Positions 1 through 9,822 of a stretch of DNA of 64,000 nt are shown one piece after another. Made by a program: the position numbers and the translations under genes. A model generated the notes under the pieces. The model did not search any database, had not been told where the DNA came from, and saw only the letters and a list, made by a program, of their open reading frames with translations. Source of the stretch: Stutzerimonas stutzeri (GTDB lineage Bacteria > Pseudomonadota > Gammaproteobacteria > Pseudomonadales > Pseudomonadaceae). Numbering within the stretch: position 1 is the first letter of the stretch; each line of letters begins with the position of its first letter. The DNA lies in contig NZ_JAMOIC010000007.1 of assembly GCF_024448895.1 (NCBI RefSeq), positions 186,001 through 250,000 of the forward strand, read 5' to 3'.

Positions 1-1
1 C

Positions 2-208
<207 letters not shown>

Positions 209-275
209 TCGCTCCGCCATCCGTGCGGCAGCGATTTCCGATAAACTGCGCGGCCACCTTTCCGAGTCGCCGCGC

Positions 276-1292
276 ATGCCTTCTCTCCAACAGGCGCTGC
301 GCGCCGCCATTAACGAGCGTGAAGCCCTGCTGGCCGAGCTGCATGCCCAGGGCACCGACTGCTACCGACTGTTTCACGGCAGCCAGGAAGGCGCCCCAGG
401 CCTGACCGCCGACCGTTACGGCCCGCTGTTGTTGGTTCAGAGCTTTCATCAGCCCCTCGAGCGCGACGCGCTCCTGGCCATGCATCAGCAGGTGTGCAAC
501 AGCCTCGGTGAACCCTTGTTGCTCGTTTACAACGACCGCTCCCAGGGCAACTCACGTATCGATCGCGACGACTCGGTGTATCGCGCCGATCCCGCCGCGC
601 TTGGCGAACAGATTGGCCATGAGTGGGGCCTCCGCTATCGGATTCGCGCGCGTCATAGCGGTCAGGATCCCTTGCTGTTTCTCGACCTGCGAGAAGTTCG
701 CGGGTGGATCAAGGGCAACAGCGCTGGCAAGTCGGTACTGAACCTCTTCGCTTACACCTGTGGCGTGGGTCTGTGCGCGGCAGCGAGTGGCGCTCGTGAG
801 GTGGTCAATCTCGATTTCGCCGAGAGCAATCTTGCGGTGGGCCGAGAAAACGCTGCACTCAACCCTGAGCTGACACCGATGCAGTTCATCCAGTCGGACT
901 ATTTCCCTGCAATCCGCCAGCTAGCCGGCATGCCGATCCCGCAGCGTCGTGGGCGGGCGCTTCCAGACTATCCGGAACTGACACCCAAGCAGTTCGACCT
1001 GGTGCTGCTCGATCCGCCGGCATGGTCGAAAAGCGCGTTTGGTACGGTCGATCTGCTGCGTGACTACCAGAGTTTGCTCAAGCCTGCGCTGCTTGCGACC
1101 ACGGACGGCGGCACGCTGGTGTGCTGCAACAACCTGGCGAAGGTCAGCCTGGAAGACTGGCGCGAACAGGTGTTGCGGTGCGCGACGAAGACCGGTAAAC
1201 CCGTACGCGATTGCCAGGTGCTGTCACCGGGCCTCGACTTCCCGTCCGCCGATGGCCGACCGCCATTGAAGGTGCTGCTGCTGCAGCTGTGA
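276..1292 (+). CDS. Class I SAM-dependent methyltransferase, RlmI/RlmL-like
   Basis: A 338-residue protein. I chose the ATG at 276 because the frame upstream overlaps the thiolase end and has no family similarity. Near residues 32-47 there is HGSQEGAPGLTADRYG, typical of the PUA-linked COG1092 family. SAM motif I is VLNLFAYTCGVGLCAAA (about 155-172), and the catalytic-loop motif LVLLDPPAW lies near 255. This architecture matches 23S rRNA cytosine-C5 methyltransferases (RlmI) and the C-terminal half of RlmL; the exact target base cannot be read from the sequence. It stands alone, 84 bp before the DUF748 gene. Confidence 0.8.
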   Translation: MPSLQQALRAAINEREALLAELHAQGTDCYRLFHGSQEGAPGLTADRYGPLLLVQSFHQPLERDALLAMHQQVCNSLGEPLLLVYNDRSQGNSRIDRDDSVYRADPAALGEQIGHEWGLRYRIRARHSGQDPLLFLDLREVRGWIKGNSAGKSVLNLFAYTCGVGLCAAASGAREVVNLDFAESNLAVGRENAALNPELTPMQFIQSDYFPAIRQLAGMPIPQRRGRALPDYPELTPKQFDLVLLDPPAWSKSAFGTVDLLRDYQSLLKPALLATTDGGTLVCCNNLAKVSLEDWREQVLRCATKTGKPVRDCQVLSPGLDFPSADGRPPLKVLLLQL

Positions 1293-1376
1293 CTTGCGGC
1301 CGCAACCGGTACCTCAGAGGAACCCAGGTGCCGTGCCATACTCCAAGGCAATCCACCGCCCGGAATGTAGGTCCGC

Positions 1377-4334
1377 ATGCCCAATGGAATGAAGCGCGTG
1401 TTCATCGGCCTGATGACCGCACTGGTCGTTTACTGCCTGCTCGGCTTTCTGATCCTGCCCGGCGTCGCCCAACGCGTCGTCAATCAACAGCTGATCCAAT
1501 ATGCAACCGTTCCGGCACGCCTGGAGCGGATCGAGTTCAATCCTCTCAGTCTCGAACTGAGCCTGTACGATCTGCACCTCGGCGAAGCGGATCAGCCGCA
1601 ACTCGGCTTCGAACGCCTTTATGTCGATCTGCAGTGGAGCAGCCTGTGGCGCCGTGCTCTGCAGATCGAAAACATCGAGCTTGTGCAGCTACACACGGAA
1701 GTCGTGTTCGACAAGAATGGCTCGCTCAACCTGGCGCGACTATTCGACCTGCCCGCTAGCGAAAAAGAACCTGCCGAGACCGAAGGCGACCCTTTTGCCT
1801 TGCGCATCGGCCGCCTGCAGCTCGTAGAGGGCTCGGTGCGTTTTGCCGATCAACGCCCTGCCGAGCCCATCGACTTCCTCCTCGATTCTCTCAACTTCGA
1901 GCTGCTGAACTTCGCTACAAGGTCCGATGACGCCGCCGACGCTGTGCTGGTTGCAACCGGCCCCAGCGGCGCGCGCGTTGACTGGAACGGGCAGATCAAT
2001 CTGTCGCCGATCAGCTCTTCCGGACGTTTAGCAATCAGCAACCTGCAACTCAAGGACTTCTGGTCCTATGCGCGGGACGCCGTGCCGTTGCAGTTGAATA
2101 AAGGCCGCCTGAATTTTGCCAGCGATTACCGGCTGGACCTGGCTGAGCGCACCGATCTACAGCTGAGCAACCTGAGCGCCGAGTTGGCGCCGCTCAGTCT
2201 CGATACAGTCGAAGGCCAGCCACTCGTGCGACTGGAGAACATCCAAATAAGTGAGAGCTCGCTGGATCTGGCCAAGCAGCGAGTAGTGATAGGCAAAGTG
2301 CGTAGCCGCGCATTGGAGACTTGGGTTACACGCGAGCGCGACGGCGAGTTGAACTGGCAGAAGCTGCTAGCGCCCTCTTCCCCCGACAAGGGCGGCGACG
2401 GCCAAGACCAAGACCAAGACCAGCCTCAGCAAGCCACATCACCTACGCCCGAGACCAATACCGAGCAAGCAACTGCCCCCTGGCAAGTCGTGCTGAAGGA
2501 CACCCAGCTGCGTGACTATCAGCTACACCTGAGCGACCGTGTACCGGCGGAAGAAGTCGATCTGGAACTGGGGCCACTTGATCTCGATGTATATGACTTC
2601 GACAGTCTTGGCACCTCCCCCTTCAAGCTGGACCTGAATACTCGGGTGGGCAACCAGGGCGTAGTCCAGGCTGCGGGGCAGTTGCAGCTTCAACCCGCCA
2701 CGGGGCAATTGAGCATCAGCACCCAGGACATCGACCTGCGGATCGCTCAGTCCTACCTGACGCCCCTGGTGCATCTGGAACTGCGCAGCGGAATGCTAGC
2801 CAGCCAGGTGCAGCTTGAGCTGACCGGGACAGAGCCACTGGCGTTCGAACTCGCTGGCGCTGCGCAGGTGACACAGCTGCATACACTGGACACGATCAAC
2901 AACCGCGACTTCGTGAAATGGGAGCGCCTGGAGGTCGACCGTCTACGGTATCAACATCCAGAAATCTTGCAGATCGAGCGCTTGGATCTGAACCAGCCCT
3001 ATGCTCGCTTCATTATCAATCCCGACCTCACCACCAACATCAACGATCTGCTGGTGGACAAAACTGCAGCCGTCACTGCCGCGCCCGAGGCAAAGTCAGA
3101 AGCTGATGCGCAGGGCGGGGAACAGGTCGAGCCGCTGGCGATTCGCATCGGCGGTGTCAATATCAACAACGGCTCAGCCAATTTTTCCGACCTCAGCCTG
3201 CGACCTCCTTTCATTACCGCGGTAGAAGAGCTCAACGGCCGGATTGGCGAGATCAATAACCAGGCGCAACGGCCGGCTACCGTCGATGTAACGGGCAAGG
3301 TCGACCGTTACGCACCGGTCAGCATCAAGGGCAGCCTGACGCCGTTTGATCCCATGCAGAGCCTGGATATCGCAACCCAGTTCCGCCAGGTCGAACTGAC
3401 TACCTTGTCGCCCTACTCCGGGAAATTCGCCGGCTACCGCATTCGCAAGGGCCGAATGGACCTGGATTTGCACTACCGTATTAATCAAGGAAAGCTGAAC
3501 GCCGAGAACAAAGTGGTGCTGCAGCAGCTGCAGCTCGGCGAACAGGTGGACAGCCCGGAGGCAGTCGACCTGCCGGTGCGACTGGCGGTCGCGTTGTTGA
3601 AGGACAGCCGGGGCACCATCGCGCTGGAACTGCCCGTTCAAGGTGACCTGAACAATCCTCAATTCGACGTCATGCCCATCGTTTGGCAGACATTGCGCAA
3701 CCTTGTCAGCAGAGCCGTCAAAGCGCCTTTCAAGTTTCTCGCGGGTATTGGCGGCGGCGAAAAGAGCGATCTGAGTCAGGTGCTCTTCGCGCCTGGCAGC
3801 GGCGAACTTCAAGCGCAGGCGCGCGGCAATCTCGACACCCTTGCCCGTGCACTGCAGGAACGTCCGGTACTGCGTCTGGAAGTGGAAGGTCAGAGCTCAC
3901 CAGCCGCCGATGGACCATTGCTGGCCGAGCAGTGGCTCCAGCGTGAGTATCAGCAGACCTGGTACAAAATCCTGCAAAGGCGCGGTGACAAGGTGCCTGC
4001 TGACGCCGCAGAGCTGGAAATTGGCGACGAGGAGAAAGCAGCCATGCTGGAAGGCATCTACCGCAGTCGCTTGGGCCAACAACCTCCCACTCAGTGGAAT
4101 GATCTCGATGAGCAGGCACGCAGTGAGAAACTGCGCGAAGCGGTTATTGCCAGTCGGGCTGACAGCACTGCACTGCTGCGGCGACTGAGTCGCGCTCGCG
4201 CCTCATCGATCAAGGACTATCTCGTGGATAATGCCGGCCTCAATGATTCGCGCGTCTACCTTTTGGACACCGGCATAGCTCAGGACGTGGAGAACGATCA
4301 GGTGCCCACTATTCTGCATCTGGGGGTTGAGTGA
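1377..4334 (+). CDS. DUF748 / AsmA-like envelope protein
   Basis: A 985-residue protein with an N-terminal transmembrane anchor (about residues 8-28), then a long beta-rich periplasmic body typical of DUF748 proteins, relatives of AsmA/TamB-like inter-membrane proteins. Near residue 800 an OmpA-like segment begins (FAPGSGELQAQARGNLDTL). A low-complexity linker near residue 345 is encoded by a repeated CAAGAC hexamer (DQDQDQ). A second in-frame ATG four codons in is an alternative start. The gene ends one base before the next ATG, so it probably forms an operon with the two DUF2845 genes. A role in envelope lipid or cell-surface homeostasis is inferred from the family, not shown. Confidence 0.85.
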   Translation: MPNGMKRVFIGLMTALVVYCLLGFLILPGVAQRVVNQQLIQYATVPARLERIEFNPLSLELSLYDLHLGEADQPQLGFERLYVDLQWSSLWRRALQIENIELVQLHTEVVFDKNGSLNLARLFDLPASEKEPAETEGDPFALRIGRLQLVEGSVRFADQRPAEPIDFLLDSLNFELLNFATRSDDAADAVLVATGPSGARVDWNGQINLSPISSSGRLAISNLQLKDFWSYARDAVPLQLNKGRLNFASDYRLDLAERTDLQLSNLSAELAPLSLDTVEGQPLVRLENIQISESSLDLAKQRVVIGKVRSRALETWVTRERDGELNWQKLLAPSSPDKGGDGQDQDQDQPQQATSPTPETNTEQATAPWQVVLKDTQLRDYQLHLSDRVPAEEVDLELGPLDLDVYDFDSLGTSPFKLDLNTRVGNQGVVQAAGQLQLQPATGQLSISTQDIDLRIAQSYLTPLVHLELRSGMLASQVQLELTGTEPLAFELAGAAQVTQLHTLDTINNRDFVKWERLEVDRLRYQHPEILQIERLDLNQPYARFIINPDLTTNINDLLVDKTAAVTAAPEAKSEADAQGGEQVEPLAIRIGGVNINNGSANFSDLSLRPPFITAVEELNGRIGEINNQAQRPATVDVTGKVDRYAPVSIKGSLTPFDPMQSLDIATQFRQVELTTLSPYSGKFAGYRIRKGRMDLDLHYRINQGKLNAENKVVLQQLQLGEQVDSPEAVDLPVRLAVALLKDSRGTIALELPVQGDLNNPQFDVMPIVWQTLRNLVSRAVKAPFKFLAGIGGGEKSDLSQVLFAPGSGELQAQARGNLDTLARALQERPVLRLEVEGQSSPAADGPLLAEQWLQREYQQTWYKILQRRGDKVPADAAELEIGDEEKAAMLEGIYRSRLGQQPPTQWNDLDEQARSEKLREAVIASRADSTALLRRLSRARASSIKDYLVDNAGLNDSRVYLLDTGIAQDVENDQVPTILHLGVE
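2403..2420 (+). repeat. In-frame CAAGAC hexamer, three copies
   Basis: Three perfect head-to-tail copies of CAAGAC inside the DUF748 gene encode the DQ dipeptide linker. Gain or loss of a copy would change length by two residues without breaking the frame. Confidence 0.9.
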
Positions 4335-4335
4335 G

Positions 4336-4632
4336 ATGTTGGCCGTCGTCAGCCGTACATTGCTGGTTTTGAGCCTCGTGGCGCCTTTGGCGCATAGCCA
4401 GACGCTACGTTGCGGCACTCAGCTAGTCAGCACAGGAGACAGAGCCTTCGAGGTCGAGCGTAAATGCGGCGCGCCCCTGCAGCGTGACCTGGTCGGTTAC
4501 ACCCTCGGCGCTTATGCCAGACAGGAATTCGTCGTCGAAGAATGGATATACGGCCCTAACAACGGCATGCTCAGCATCCTCACCTTCGAAGGCAACCGCC
4601 TTAAGCGCATAGAAACCCGACGCGCTAATTGA
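4336..4632 (+). CDS. DUF2845 secreted protein (first paralogue)
   Basis: A 98-residue protein with a signal peptide (about 1-20, cleavage near AHS-Q) and a mature part with the DUF2845 pattern: LRCG near the mature N-terminus, a second Cys in ERKCGAP, then EEWIYGPNNGM and a C-terminal FEGNRLKRIE. The two Cys probably form a disulfide in the periplasm. The ATG at 4336 is one base after the DUF748 stop, suggesting translational coupling; a TTG at 4327 would overlap and is less likely. About half of its residues match the next gene, so the pair is a tandem duplication. Function unknown. Confidence 0.85.
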   Translation: MLAVVSRTLLVLSLVAPLAHSQTLRCGTQLVSTGDRAFEVERKCGAPLQRDLVGYTLGAYARQEFVVEEWIYGPNNGMLSILTFEGNRLKRIETRRAN

Positions 4633-4646
4633 TTACAGGGAGTTCC

Positions 4647-4955
4647 ATGTCTCGGTTACCGCTCCTCATCGGGTTAGGCACGCTGGTATTCGCCTGTGCA
4701 GCCCAAGCAGCTTCTACTCACCGATGTGGTAGTGCGCTGGTCAGTCTCGATGCTTCCACTGGCGAGGTCCGGCAAAAATGTGGCGATCCGACCGATGCAG
4801 CAGCGGTCGGCTACAAGGAGGTGCTGGACGATTATGGGTTCCGCCATGAGGTCCAGATCGAAGAATGGACCTATGGTCCAAGCAATGGGATGTACCACTT
4901 CCTCCGATTCGAAGGTAATCGCTTGCGCCGTATCGAAAGCCAACGCGGCCGTTGA
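4647..4955 (+). CDS. DUF2845 secreted protein (second paralogue)
   Basis: A 102-residue protein, same family as the upstream gene: signal peptide ending near AQAAS, then HRCGSALV, QKCGDP, EEWTYGPSNGMY and FEGNRLRRIES. The start at 4647 is preceded by CAGGGAG at good spacing. It lies 14 bp after its paralogue and is followed by a hairpin terminator, so the three-gene unit DUF748-DUF2845-DUF2845 probably ends here. Biochemical role unknown. Confidence 0.85.
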   Translation: MSRLPLLIGLGTLVFACAAQAASTHRCGSALVSLDASTGEVRQKCGDPTDAAAVGYKEVLDDYGFRHEVQIEEWTYGPSNGMYHFLRFEGNRLRRIESQRGR

Positions 4956-4963
4956 AATGGCAT

Positions 4964-4991
4964 AAAAAAGCCCCGCCGAAGCAGGGCTTTT
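4964..4991 (+). terminator. Rho-independent terminator after DUF2845 genes
   Basis: Inverted repeat AAAAGCCC...GGGCTTTT with a short GC-rich loop and a T-rich 3' side, directly after the second DUF2845 stop. It faces the end of the BON gene and may serve both strands. Confidence 0.8.
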
Positions 4992-5029
4992 GCAGATGCA
5001 TCGCTTACGCGAGGACCTACGTCCAAAGC

Positions 5030-5404
5030 TTAGTCAGCAGCTTTCAGACCATCAGCCGAGACTTCGCGAACGCCTTCGATCGCTTTTGCCTTACCGATGG
5101 CGGCTTCACGCTCTGCTTCGGTGGCTACAGTGCCGGAAAGCGATACAACACCTTCATTGGTTTCGACCTCGATGTCCATGCCAGGGGTGGCATCTTCAGC
5201 GAGGAGGGAAGATTTGACCTTGGTGGTGATCCAAGTATCGGAGGTGGCGTCGCCAGCATCCTTCATAGTGTCGTTGGCGGCCAGCATGACCGTATCAGCC
5301 TTATCCAGCGCTGGGGTGGTGTCGGCGAAAGCGGCACCAGCCATCGGCAGGCTCAAAGCAGCGGCGACGGCAGCGGCGGTCAGGGAATTCTGGATCATGT
5401 TCAT
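5030..5404 (-). CDS. Periplasmic BON-domain protein (OsmY-like)
   Basis: A 124-residue protein with a signal peptide (about 1-28, AGAAFA cleavage region) and one BON domain in the C-terminal half (TSDTWITTKVKSSLLAEDAT through GVVSLSGTVATEAERE). BON domains bind phospholipid or stabilise the envelope under osmotic stress; OsmY of E. coli carries two, this protein one. The start at 5404 follows an AGGAGT Shine-Dalgarno; a more upstream ATG in frame has none. It is a single gene whose stop faces the DUF2845 terminator. The specific function is inferred from the domain only. Confidence 0.85.
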   Translation of the reverse strand: MNMIQNSLTAAAVAAALSLPMAGAAFADTTPALDKADTVMLAANDTMKDAGDATSDTWITTKVKSSLLAEDATPGMDIEVETNEGVVSLSGTVATEAEREAAIGKAKAIEGVREVSADGLKAAD

Positions 5405-5650
5405 AGTGGCACTCCTGTTTTCTTCAGATGTCTGCGGCATCAATCCGACCGCAGATTCATAATAGATATCGCAATCGACGTGCCATCTTGGATATATAAA
5501 ATATCCTTAACAATCAAGTAGTTGAAAAACACAGTAGCTTAACGCCACTAGCACACTGCAAGTTTCCGCTTTGTGAGGCGTGCGATTTGCATGACCTGCA
5601 CCGACTTTCCAACCGGATACAGCTGCAAACTCTCTTAAGTTGCCATAACG

Positions 5651-5677
5651 AAAAAAGGACCCGAAGGTCCTTTTTTC
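5651..5677 (-). terminator. Rho-independent terminator of pnp
   Basis: AAAAAAGGACC CGAA GGTCCTTTTTT, a stable short stem with a T-run on both sides, lies 18 bp beyond the pnp stop. It ends the rimP-to-pnp transcript on the minus strand. Confidence 0.9.
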
Positions 5678-5694
5678 TACCGCATGACTCAGGC

Positions 5695-7800
5695 TTACGC
5701 GCCTGAAGCTTCTGCAGCGGCCACGTCCTTGATGGACAGCTTGATGCGGCCGCGGTTGTCCACGTCCAGCACGAGCACCTTCACTTCCTGGCCTTCCTTC
5801 AGTACGTCGGTAACCTTCTCCACGCGCTGATCACTGAGCATGGAGATGTGCACCAGGCCGTCCTTGCCCGGAAGGATGTTGACGAAGGCACCGAAGTCAA
5901 CGATGCGCTCGACCTTGCCGACATAGATCTTGCCGATCTCAGCCTCTGCAGTGATGCCCAGAACGCGCTGCTTGGCAGCCTCTGCAGCCTCTTTGGTTTC
6001 ACCGAAGATCTTGATCGAGCCGTCGTCCTCGATGTCGATCGACGCCTTGGTCTCCTCGCAGATGGAGCGAATGGTGGCGCCACCCTTGCCGATGACATCG
6101 CGGATCTTGTCCTGATCGATCTTCATCGCAATCATGGTCGGTGCGTTAGCCGAGAGCTCATTGCGCGACTGACCAATGACCTGATTCATCTGACCCAGGA
6201 TGTTCAGGCGCGCTTCCAGCGCCTGGCCCAAGGCGATTTCCATGATCTCTTCGGTGATGCCCTGGATCTTGATGTCCATCTGCAGCGCAGTCACGCCCTT
6301 TGCGGTACCGGCTACCTTGAAGTCCATGTCGCCCAGGTGGTCTTCGTCACCAAGGATGTCGGTCAGCACGGCGAATTTTTCACCTTCCTTGACCAGACCC
6401 ATGGCGATACCGGCAACGGGCGCCTTCATCGGCACACCGGCGTCCATCAGTGCCAGGGAAGCACCGCAGACGGAGGCCATGGAACTGGAACCGTTGGACT
6501 CGGTGATCTCCGAAACCACGCGAATGGTGTAGGGAAACTCATCAGCGCTCGGCAGCATTGCTGCAACCGAACGACGGGCCAGACGGCCGTGGCCGATTTC
6601 GCGGCGGCCGGTAGCGCCCATGCGGCCACATTCGCCCACCGAGTAAGGAGGGAAGTTGTAGTGCAGCATGAAGGGGTCTTTCTTCTCGCCTTCAAGGGTG
6701 TCCAGCAGCTGCGCGTCACGGGCAGTACCGAGGGTGGCCACGACCAGCGCCTGGGTTTCGCCACGGGTGAAAAGCGCTGAACCGTGAGTCTTGTCGAGTA
6801 CGCCGACTTCGATGTTCAGACCGCGCACAGTGCGGGTGTCACGACCATCGATACGCGGCTTGCCGTTTACGATGTTCTCGCGAACTGTACGGTATTCGAT
6901 TTCACCGAAGGCTTCTTTGACTTCGCCGGCGGAGGGCTGGCCTTCTTCACCGGAGAACTTGGCAACGACCTGGTCTTTCAGCTCACCCAGGCGCGCGTAG
7001 CGGTCCTGCTTGATGGTGATGGTGTACGCCTGCGAGATGGCCTCGCCGAATTCGCTACGAATCGAGCTGAGCAGCTGAGTGTTTTCAGCCTTTGGCTGCC
7101 AATCCCAGGTTGGCTTGCCGGCTTCGGCTGCCAACTCGGTAACAGCCTGAACGACTGCCTGGAATTCGTCGTGAGCGAAGAGCACCGCGCCCAGCATCTG
7201 GTCTTCGGTCAGCTCTTTGGCTTCCGACTCGACCATCAGTACGGCATCTTTAGTACCGGCGACGACCATGTCTAGGCTCGAGGCCTTGAGCTGCTCATAG
7301 GTCGGGTTCAGCAGGTAACCGGTTTCTGGGTGGAAAGCCACACGAGCAGCGCCGATCGGGCCGTTGAAAGGAATACCGGAGATCGCCAGCGCGGCGGAAG
7401 TACCGATCATCGCAGCGATGTCCGGATCGGTTTTCTTGCTCGTCGATACGACGGTGCAGATGACCTGGACTTCGTTCTGGAAACCTTCCGGGAATAGCGG
7501 ACGGATCGGACGGTCGATCAGGCGCGAGGTCAGGGTTTCCTTTTCGGAAGGACGCGCTTCACGCTTGAAGAAACCGCCAGGAATCTTGCCCGCTGCGTAG
7601 GTCTTTTCCTGATAGTGGACCGAAAGAGGGAAAAACCCCTTGCTTGGATCGGCAGTCTTGGCACCGGTGACGGCGACCAGAACGGCCACGTCGTCATCAA
7701 CGGTGACCAGAACAGCACCACTGGCTTGACGGGCGATACGGCCAGTCTCGAGGGTTACGGTCGACTGACCGAATTGAAATTTCTTGATTACCGGGTTCAC
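5695..7800 (-). CDS. pnp: Polyribonucleotide nucleotidyltransferase (PNPase)
   Basis: A 701-residue protein, the usual length. It degrades RNA 3' to 5' using phosphate and is part of the RNA degradosome. Order: first RNase PH domain (from [19 protein letters not shown]), second RNase PH domain with the FPPYSVGE and [11 protein letters not shown] active-site blocks, KH domain ([12 protein letters not shown]), and C-terminal S1 domain ([18 protein letters not shown]). The start is a GTG at 7800 preceded by AAGGA; translation further upstream would run into non-homologous sequence. It follows rpsO, as in most gammaproteobacteria. Confidence 0.97.
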   Translation of the reverse strand: MNPVIKKFQFGQSTVTLETGRIARQASGAVLVTVDDDVAVLVAVTGAKTADPSKGFFPLSVHYQEKTYAAGKIPGGFFKREARPSEKETLTSRLIDRPIRPLFPEGFQNEVQVICTVVSTSKKTDPDIAAMIGTSAALAISGIPFNGPIGAARVAFHPETGYLLNPTYEQLKASSLDMVVAGTKDAVLMVESEAKELTEDQMLGAVLFAHDEFQAVVQAVTELAAEAGKPTWDWQPKAENTQLLSSIRSEFGEAISQAYTITIKQDRYARLGELKDQVVAKFSGEEGQPSAGEVKEAFGEIEYRTVRENIVNGKPRIDGRDTRTVRGLNIEVGVLDKTHGSALFTRGETQALVVATLGTARDAQLLDTLEGEKKDPFMLHYNFPPYSVGECGRMGATGRREIGHGRLARRSVAAMLPSADEFPYTIRVVSEITESNGSSSMASVCGASLALMDAGVPMKAPVAGIAMGLVKEGEKFAVLTDILGDEDHLGDMDFKVAGTAKGVTALQMDIKIQGITEEIMEIALGQALEARLNILGQMNQVIGQSRNELSANAPTMIAMKIDQDKIRDVIGKGGATIRSICEETKASIDIEDDGSIKIFGETKEAAEAAKQRVLGITAEAEIGKIYVGKVERIVDFGAFVNILPGKDGLVHISMLSDQRVEKVTDVLKEGQEVKVLVLDVDNRGRIKLSIKDVAAAEASGA

Positions 7801-7942
7801 GGTGGTTCCTTCTCTATGTTGCCTTGGGGGAAGCTTTTCGCACGCCTCGCGGGCCATGCCACGCGCGAAGCGCTTTTTCGAATTCTTGGGCAATGTCGGG
7901 TATCGAACCCGGACGCTGTCCAGAGGGTGTATCTCTGAAAGG

Positions 7943-7980
7943 CAAAAGCTGGAAGCAGGGACGAGCCCCACTTCCAGCTT
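7943..7980 (-). terminator. rpsO-pnp intergenic hairpin
   Basis: Ten-base-pair inverted repeat AAGCTGGAAG (7947-7956) with CTTCCAGCTT (7971-7980), followed on the minus strand by TTTTGCC. It sits between rpsO and pnp where E. coli has an attenuating terminator and RNase III site, so partial termination or processing is likely (inference). Confidence 0.6.
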
Positions 7981-8007
7981 TAGCATTCAGCTTCGCACCA
8001 GCATCGC

Positions 8008-8277
8008 TTAGCGACGCAGACCCAGACGACCGATCAGGGTGCTGTAACGAGTAGTGTCTTTGCCCTTCAGGTAATCCAGCAGCTTGCGGCGCTGGTTAAC
8101 CATACGGATCAGACCACGACGCGAGTGGTGATCTTTACCGTTGGCCTTGAAGTGACCTTGCAGCTTGTTGATGTTGGTGGTCAGCAGGGCAACCTGCACT
8201 TCCGGCGAACCGGTATCACCTTCAGCTTGCTGGTACTCGCTAACGATCTGAGCTTTTTCTTCAACGCTAAGTGCCAT
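8008..8277 (-). CDS. rpsO: 30S ribosomal protein S15
   Basis: An 89-residue protein with the full S15 sequence: the start [16 protein letters not shown], the conserved [14 protein letters not shown] block, HHSRRGL and the [12 protein letters not shown] helix. It binds the central domain of 16S rRNA early in 30S assembly. The start has a GGAGC-type ribosome site. It is flanked by truB and pnp in the standard order. The 118-bp leader upstream of the ATG would be the place for S15 autoregulation, but I could not identify a specific fold. Confidence 0.98.
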   Translation of the reverse strand: MALSVEEKAQIVSEYQQAEGDTGSPEVQVALLTTNINKLQGHFKANGKDHHSRRGLIRMVNQRRKLLDYLKGKDTTRYSTLIGRLGLRR

Positions 8278-8395
8278 GATGGGCTCCTTCTATGAACAGG
8301 CCGGGACATGTCCCGTGTTTTAAAAGAGGTGTGACCGTGCCTGCCAACAGCCAACCTCGTAGCGCGGCGCACCCCAAGGGCGCACCACGTATCGG

Positions 8396-9313
8396 TCATT
8401 CCGACCGAATCAGTCGACGCGGCGCAATGCGCCCGTCTTCGCTCACTTCACCAATACCAATGAAGCGACCATTGTGATCCTGCACCCGCAGCATGCCGAA
8501 CTTCGGCGCTTCAGGTGCACGTACCGGCTGACCGTGAAGCCAATAAAACGAGCTGTGCTCAGAAAGCTGCAGCAGCGGCCAGTGCTCAAGTCCGCTATCG
8601 ACCGGCTTGAGGAAAGCGTCTACCGCCTCTGCCCCGCCATCGGCGTGAACCCGCTCCAGCTCTTCAAGGCTAACTGTTTGAGATAAATCAAAAGGCCCGG
8701 CCTGAGTTCGTCTCAGTTCGGCCACATGAGCACCACACCCTAACGCATGACCTATATCTTCGACCAAGGTCCGGATATAGGTACCCTTGGTACAGGCGAC
8801 AGCTAGACGCGCCCGGTCCGCTTCAAACGACAGCAAATCCAGGCGGGCAATGGTAACAGAACGAGGCTCACGCTCCACTACCTCTCCTGCGCGTGCAAGC
8901 TTGTATAACGGCTGTCCGTCACGCTTGAGCGCCGAGTACATCGGCGGCACTTGCTGCAGATCGCCACGGAACTGCGGCAGTAGCGCCTCGAGCTGCGCCT
9001 GGGTTGCTGTGACGGCCTTACGCTCGATCACCTCTCCCTCGGCATCGGCTGTAGTTGTGGTGACACCAAGCTGGGCAACGGTTTCATAACCCTTGTCAGC
9101 ATCAAGCAAATACTGCGAAAACTTGGTCGCTTCCCCAAAACACAACGGCAGCACACCAGTTGCCAGCGGATCAAGACTACCGGTGTGCCCGGCCTTCTCG
9201 GCATTGAGCAACCAGCGAACCTTCTGCAAGGCGGCGTTCGAAGTGAAACCACGAGGTTTATCGAGAAGAATGATGCCACTGACCGCGCGGCGTACACGTT
9301 TTACCTGGGCCAA
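8396..9313 (-). CDS. truB: tRNA pseudouridine(55) synthase
   Basis: A 305-residue protein that isomerises U55 in the T-loop of tRNAs. The catalytic motif [15 protein letters not shown] holds the nucleophilic Asp; [13 protein letters not shown] is the second conserved block, and the C-terminal 60 residues are PUA-like. The start codon is TTG at 9313, 3 bp after the rbfA stop; GGAG six bases upstream supports it and there is no nearby ATG. It is co-transcribed with rbfA and infB. Confidence 0.96.
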   Translation of the reverse strand: MAQVKRVRRAVSGIILLDKPRGFTSNAALQKVRWLLNAEKAGHTGSLDPLATGVLPLCFGEATKFSQYLLDADKGYETVAQLGVTTTTADAEGEVIERKAVTATQAQLEALLPQFRGDLQQVPPMYSALKRDGQPLYKLARAGEVVEREPRSVTIARLDLLSFEADRARLAVACTKGTYIRTLVEDIGHALGCGAHVAELRRTQAGPFDLSQTVSLEELERVHADGGAEAVDAFLKPVDSGLEHWPLLQLSEHSSFYWLHGQPVRAPEAPKFGMLRVQDHNGRFIGIGEVSEDGRIAPRRLIRSE

Positions 9314-9316
9314 ACC

Positions 9317-9706
9317 TTACTCTCCAAGATCGTCGCTGTGCTTGCGGTCTTCCGCTACCGCCCGCTCAATGAGCGACGTCAATTCGACACCTCGACGCAC
9401 ACTGGCGTCATAGTTGAAATGCAGTTGAGGCACGGTACGTAGCTTCATTGCCTTGCCTAGCTGCATCCGCAGGAAACCGCTGGCATCGTTGAGGATCCGA
9501 AGATTGCCCTTGACCGCATTTTCGTCATCGTCCTTGCCCATGACAGTGATGAAGATCTTGGCATGGGAAAGATCACGACTGACCTCGACTGCCGTGATGG
9601 TTATCAGGCCCAGACGAGGATCCTTTACTTCACGCTGAATGAGCTGCGCCAATTCACGCTGCATCTGGTCGCCGATACGCTGGGTACGGCTGAATTCTTT
9701 GGCCAT
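9317..9706 (-). CDS. rbfA: Ribosome-binding factor A
   Basis: A 129-residue protein, a single KH-like domain with the signature [25 protein letters not shown] (shown here only as landmarks EVKDPRLG and DLSHAKIF). RbfA binds the 16S rRNA 5' end late in 30S maturation and is important at low temperature. The start is the ATG at 9706 with AAGGCAG upstream; an ATG seven codons earlier is non-homologous. It lies between infB and truB, 3 bp from truB. Confidence 0.96.
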   Translation of the reverse strand: MAKEFSRTQRIGDQMQRELAQLIQREVKDPRLGLITITAVEVSRDLSHAKIFITVMGKDDDENAVKGNLRILNDASGFLRMQLGKAMKLRTVPQLHFNYDASVRRGVELTSLIERAVAEDRKHSDDLGE

Positions 9707-9758
9707 TAAATCTGCCTTGAGCAGCAAGCTGCTAAATCTGAAAACTTAGTGCTGCAAA

Positions 9759-9810
9759 GGCAAACGGCAAGCTTCCAGGATCGCGCCTGAGAGCTTGCCG
9801 CCGATTTGCC
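9759..9810 (-). repeat. Long inverted repeat between infB and rbfA
   Basis: GGCAAA-CGGCAAGCT (9759-9773) pairs with AGCTTGCCG (9792-9800) and TTTGCC (9805-9810) with a small bulge. There is no clear U-tract, so it is more likely an mRNA-processing hairpin or a REP-like palindrome than a strong terminator. Confidence 0.5.
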
Positions 9811-9822
9811 TAACAGCTGCTG

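Noticed and set aside
1211-1759. A 182-codon plus-strand frame across the methyltransferase/DUF748 junction
   Set aside because: Arg/Pro-rich out-of-frame translation overlapping two better genes.
4952-5521. A 189-codon frame opposite the BON gene
   Set aside because: Shadow of the BON-domain gene; begins in a terminator.
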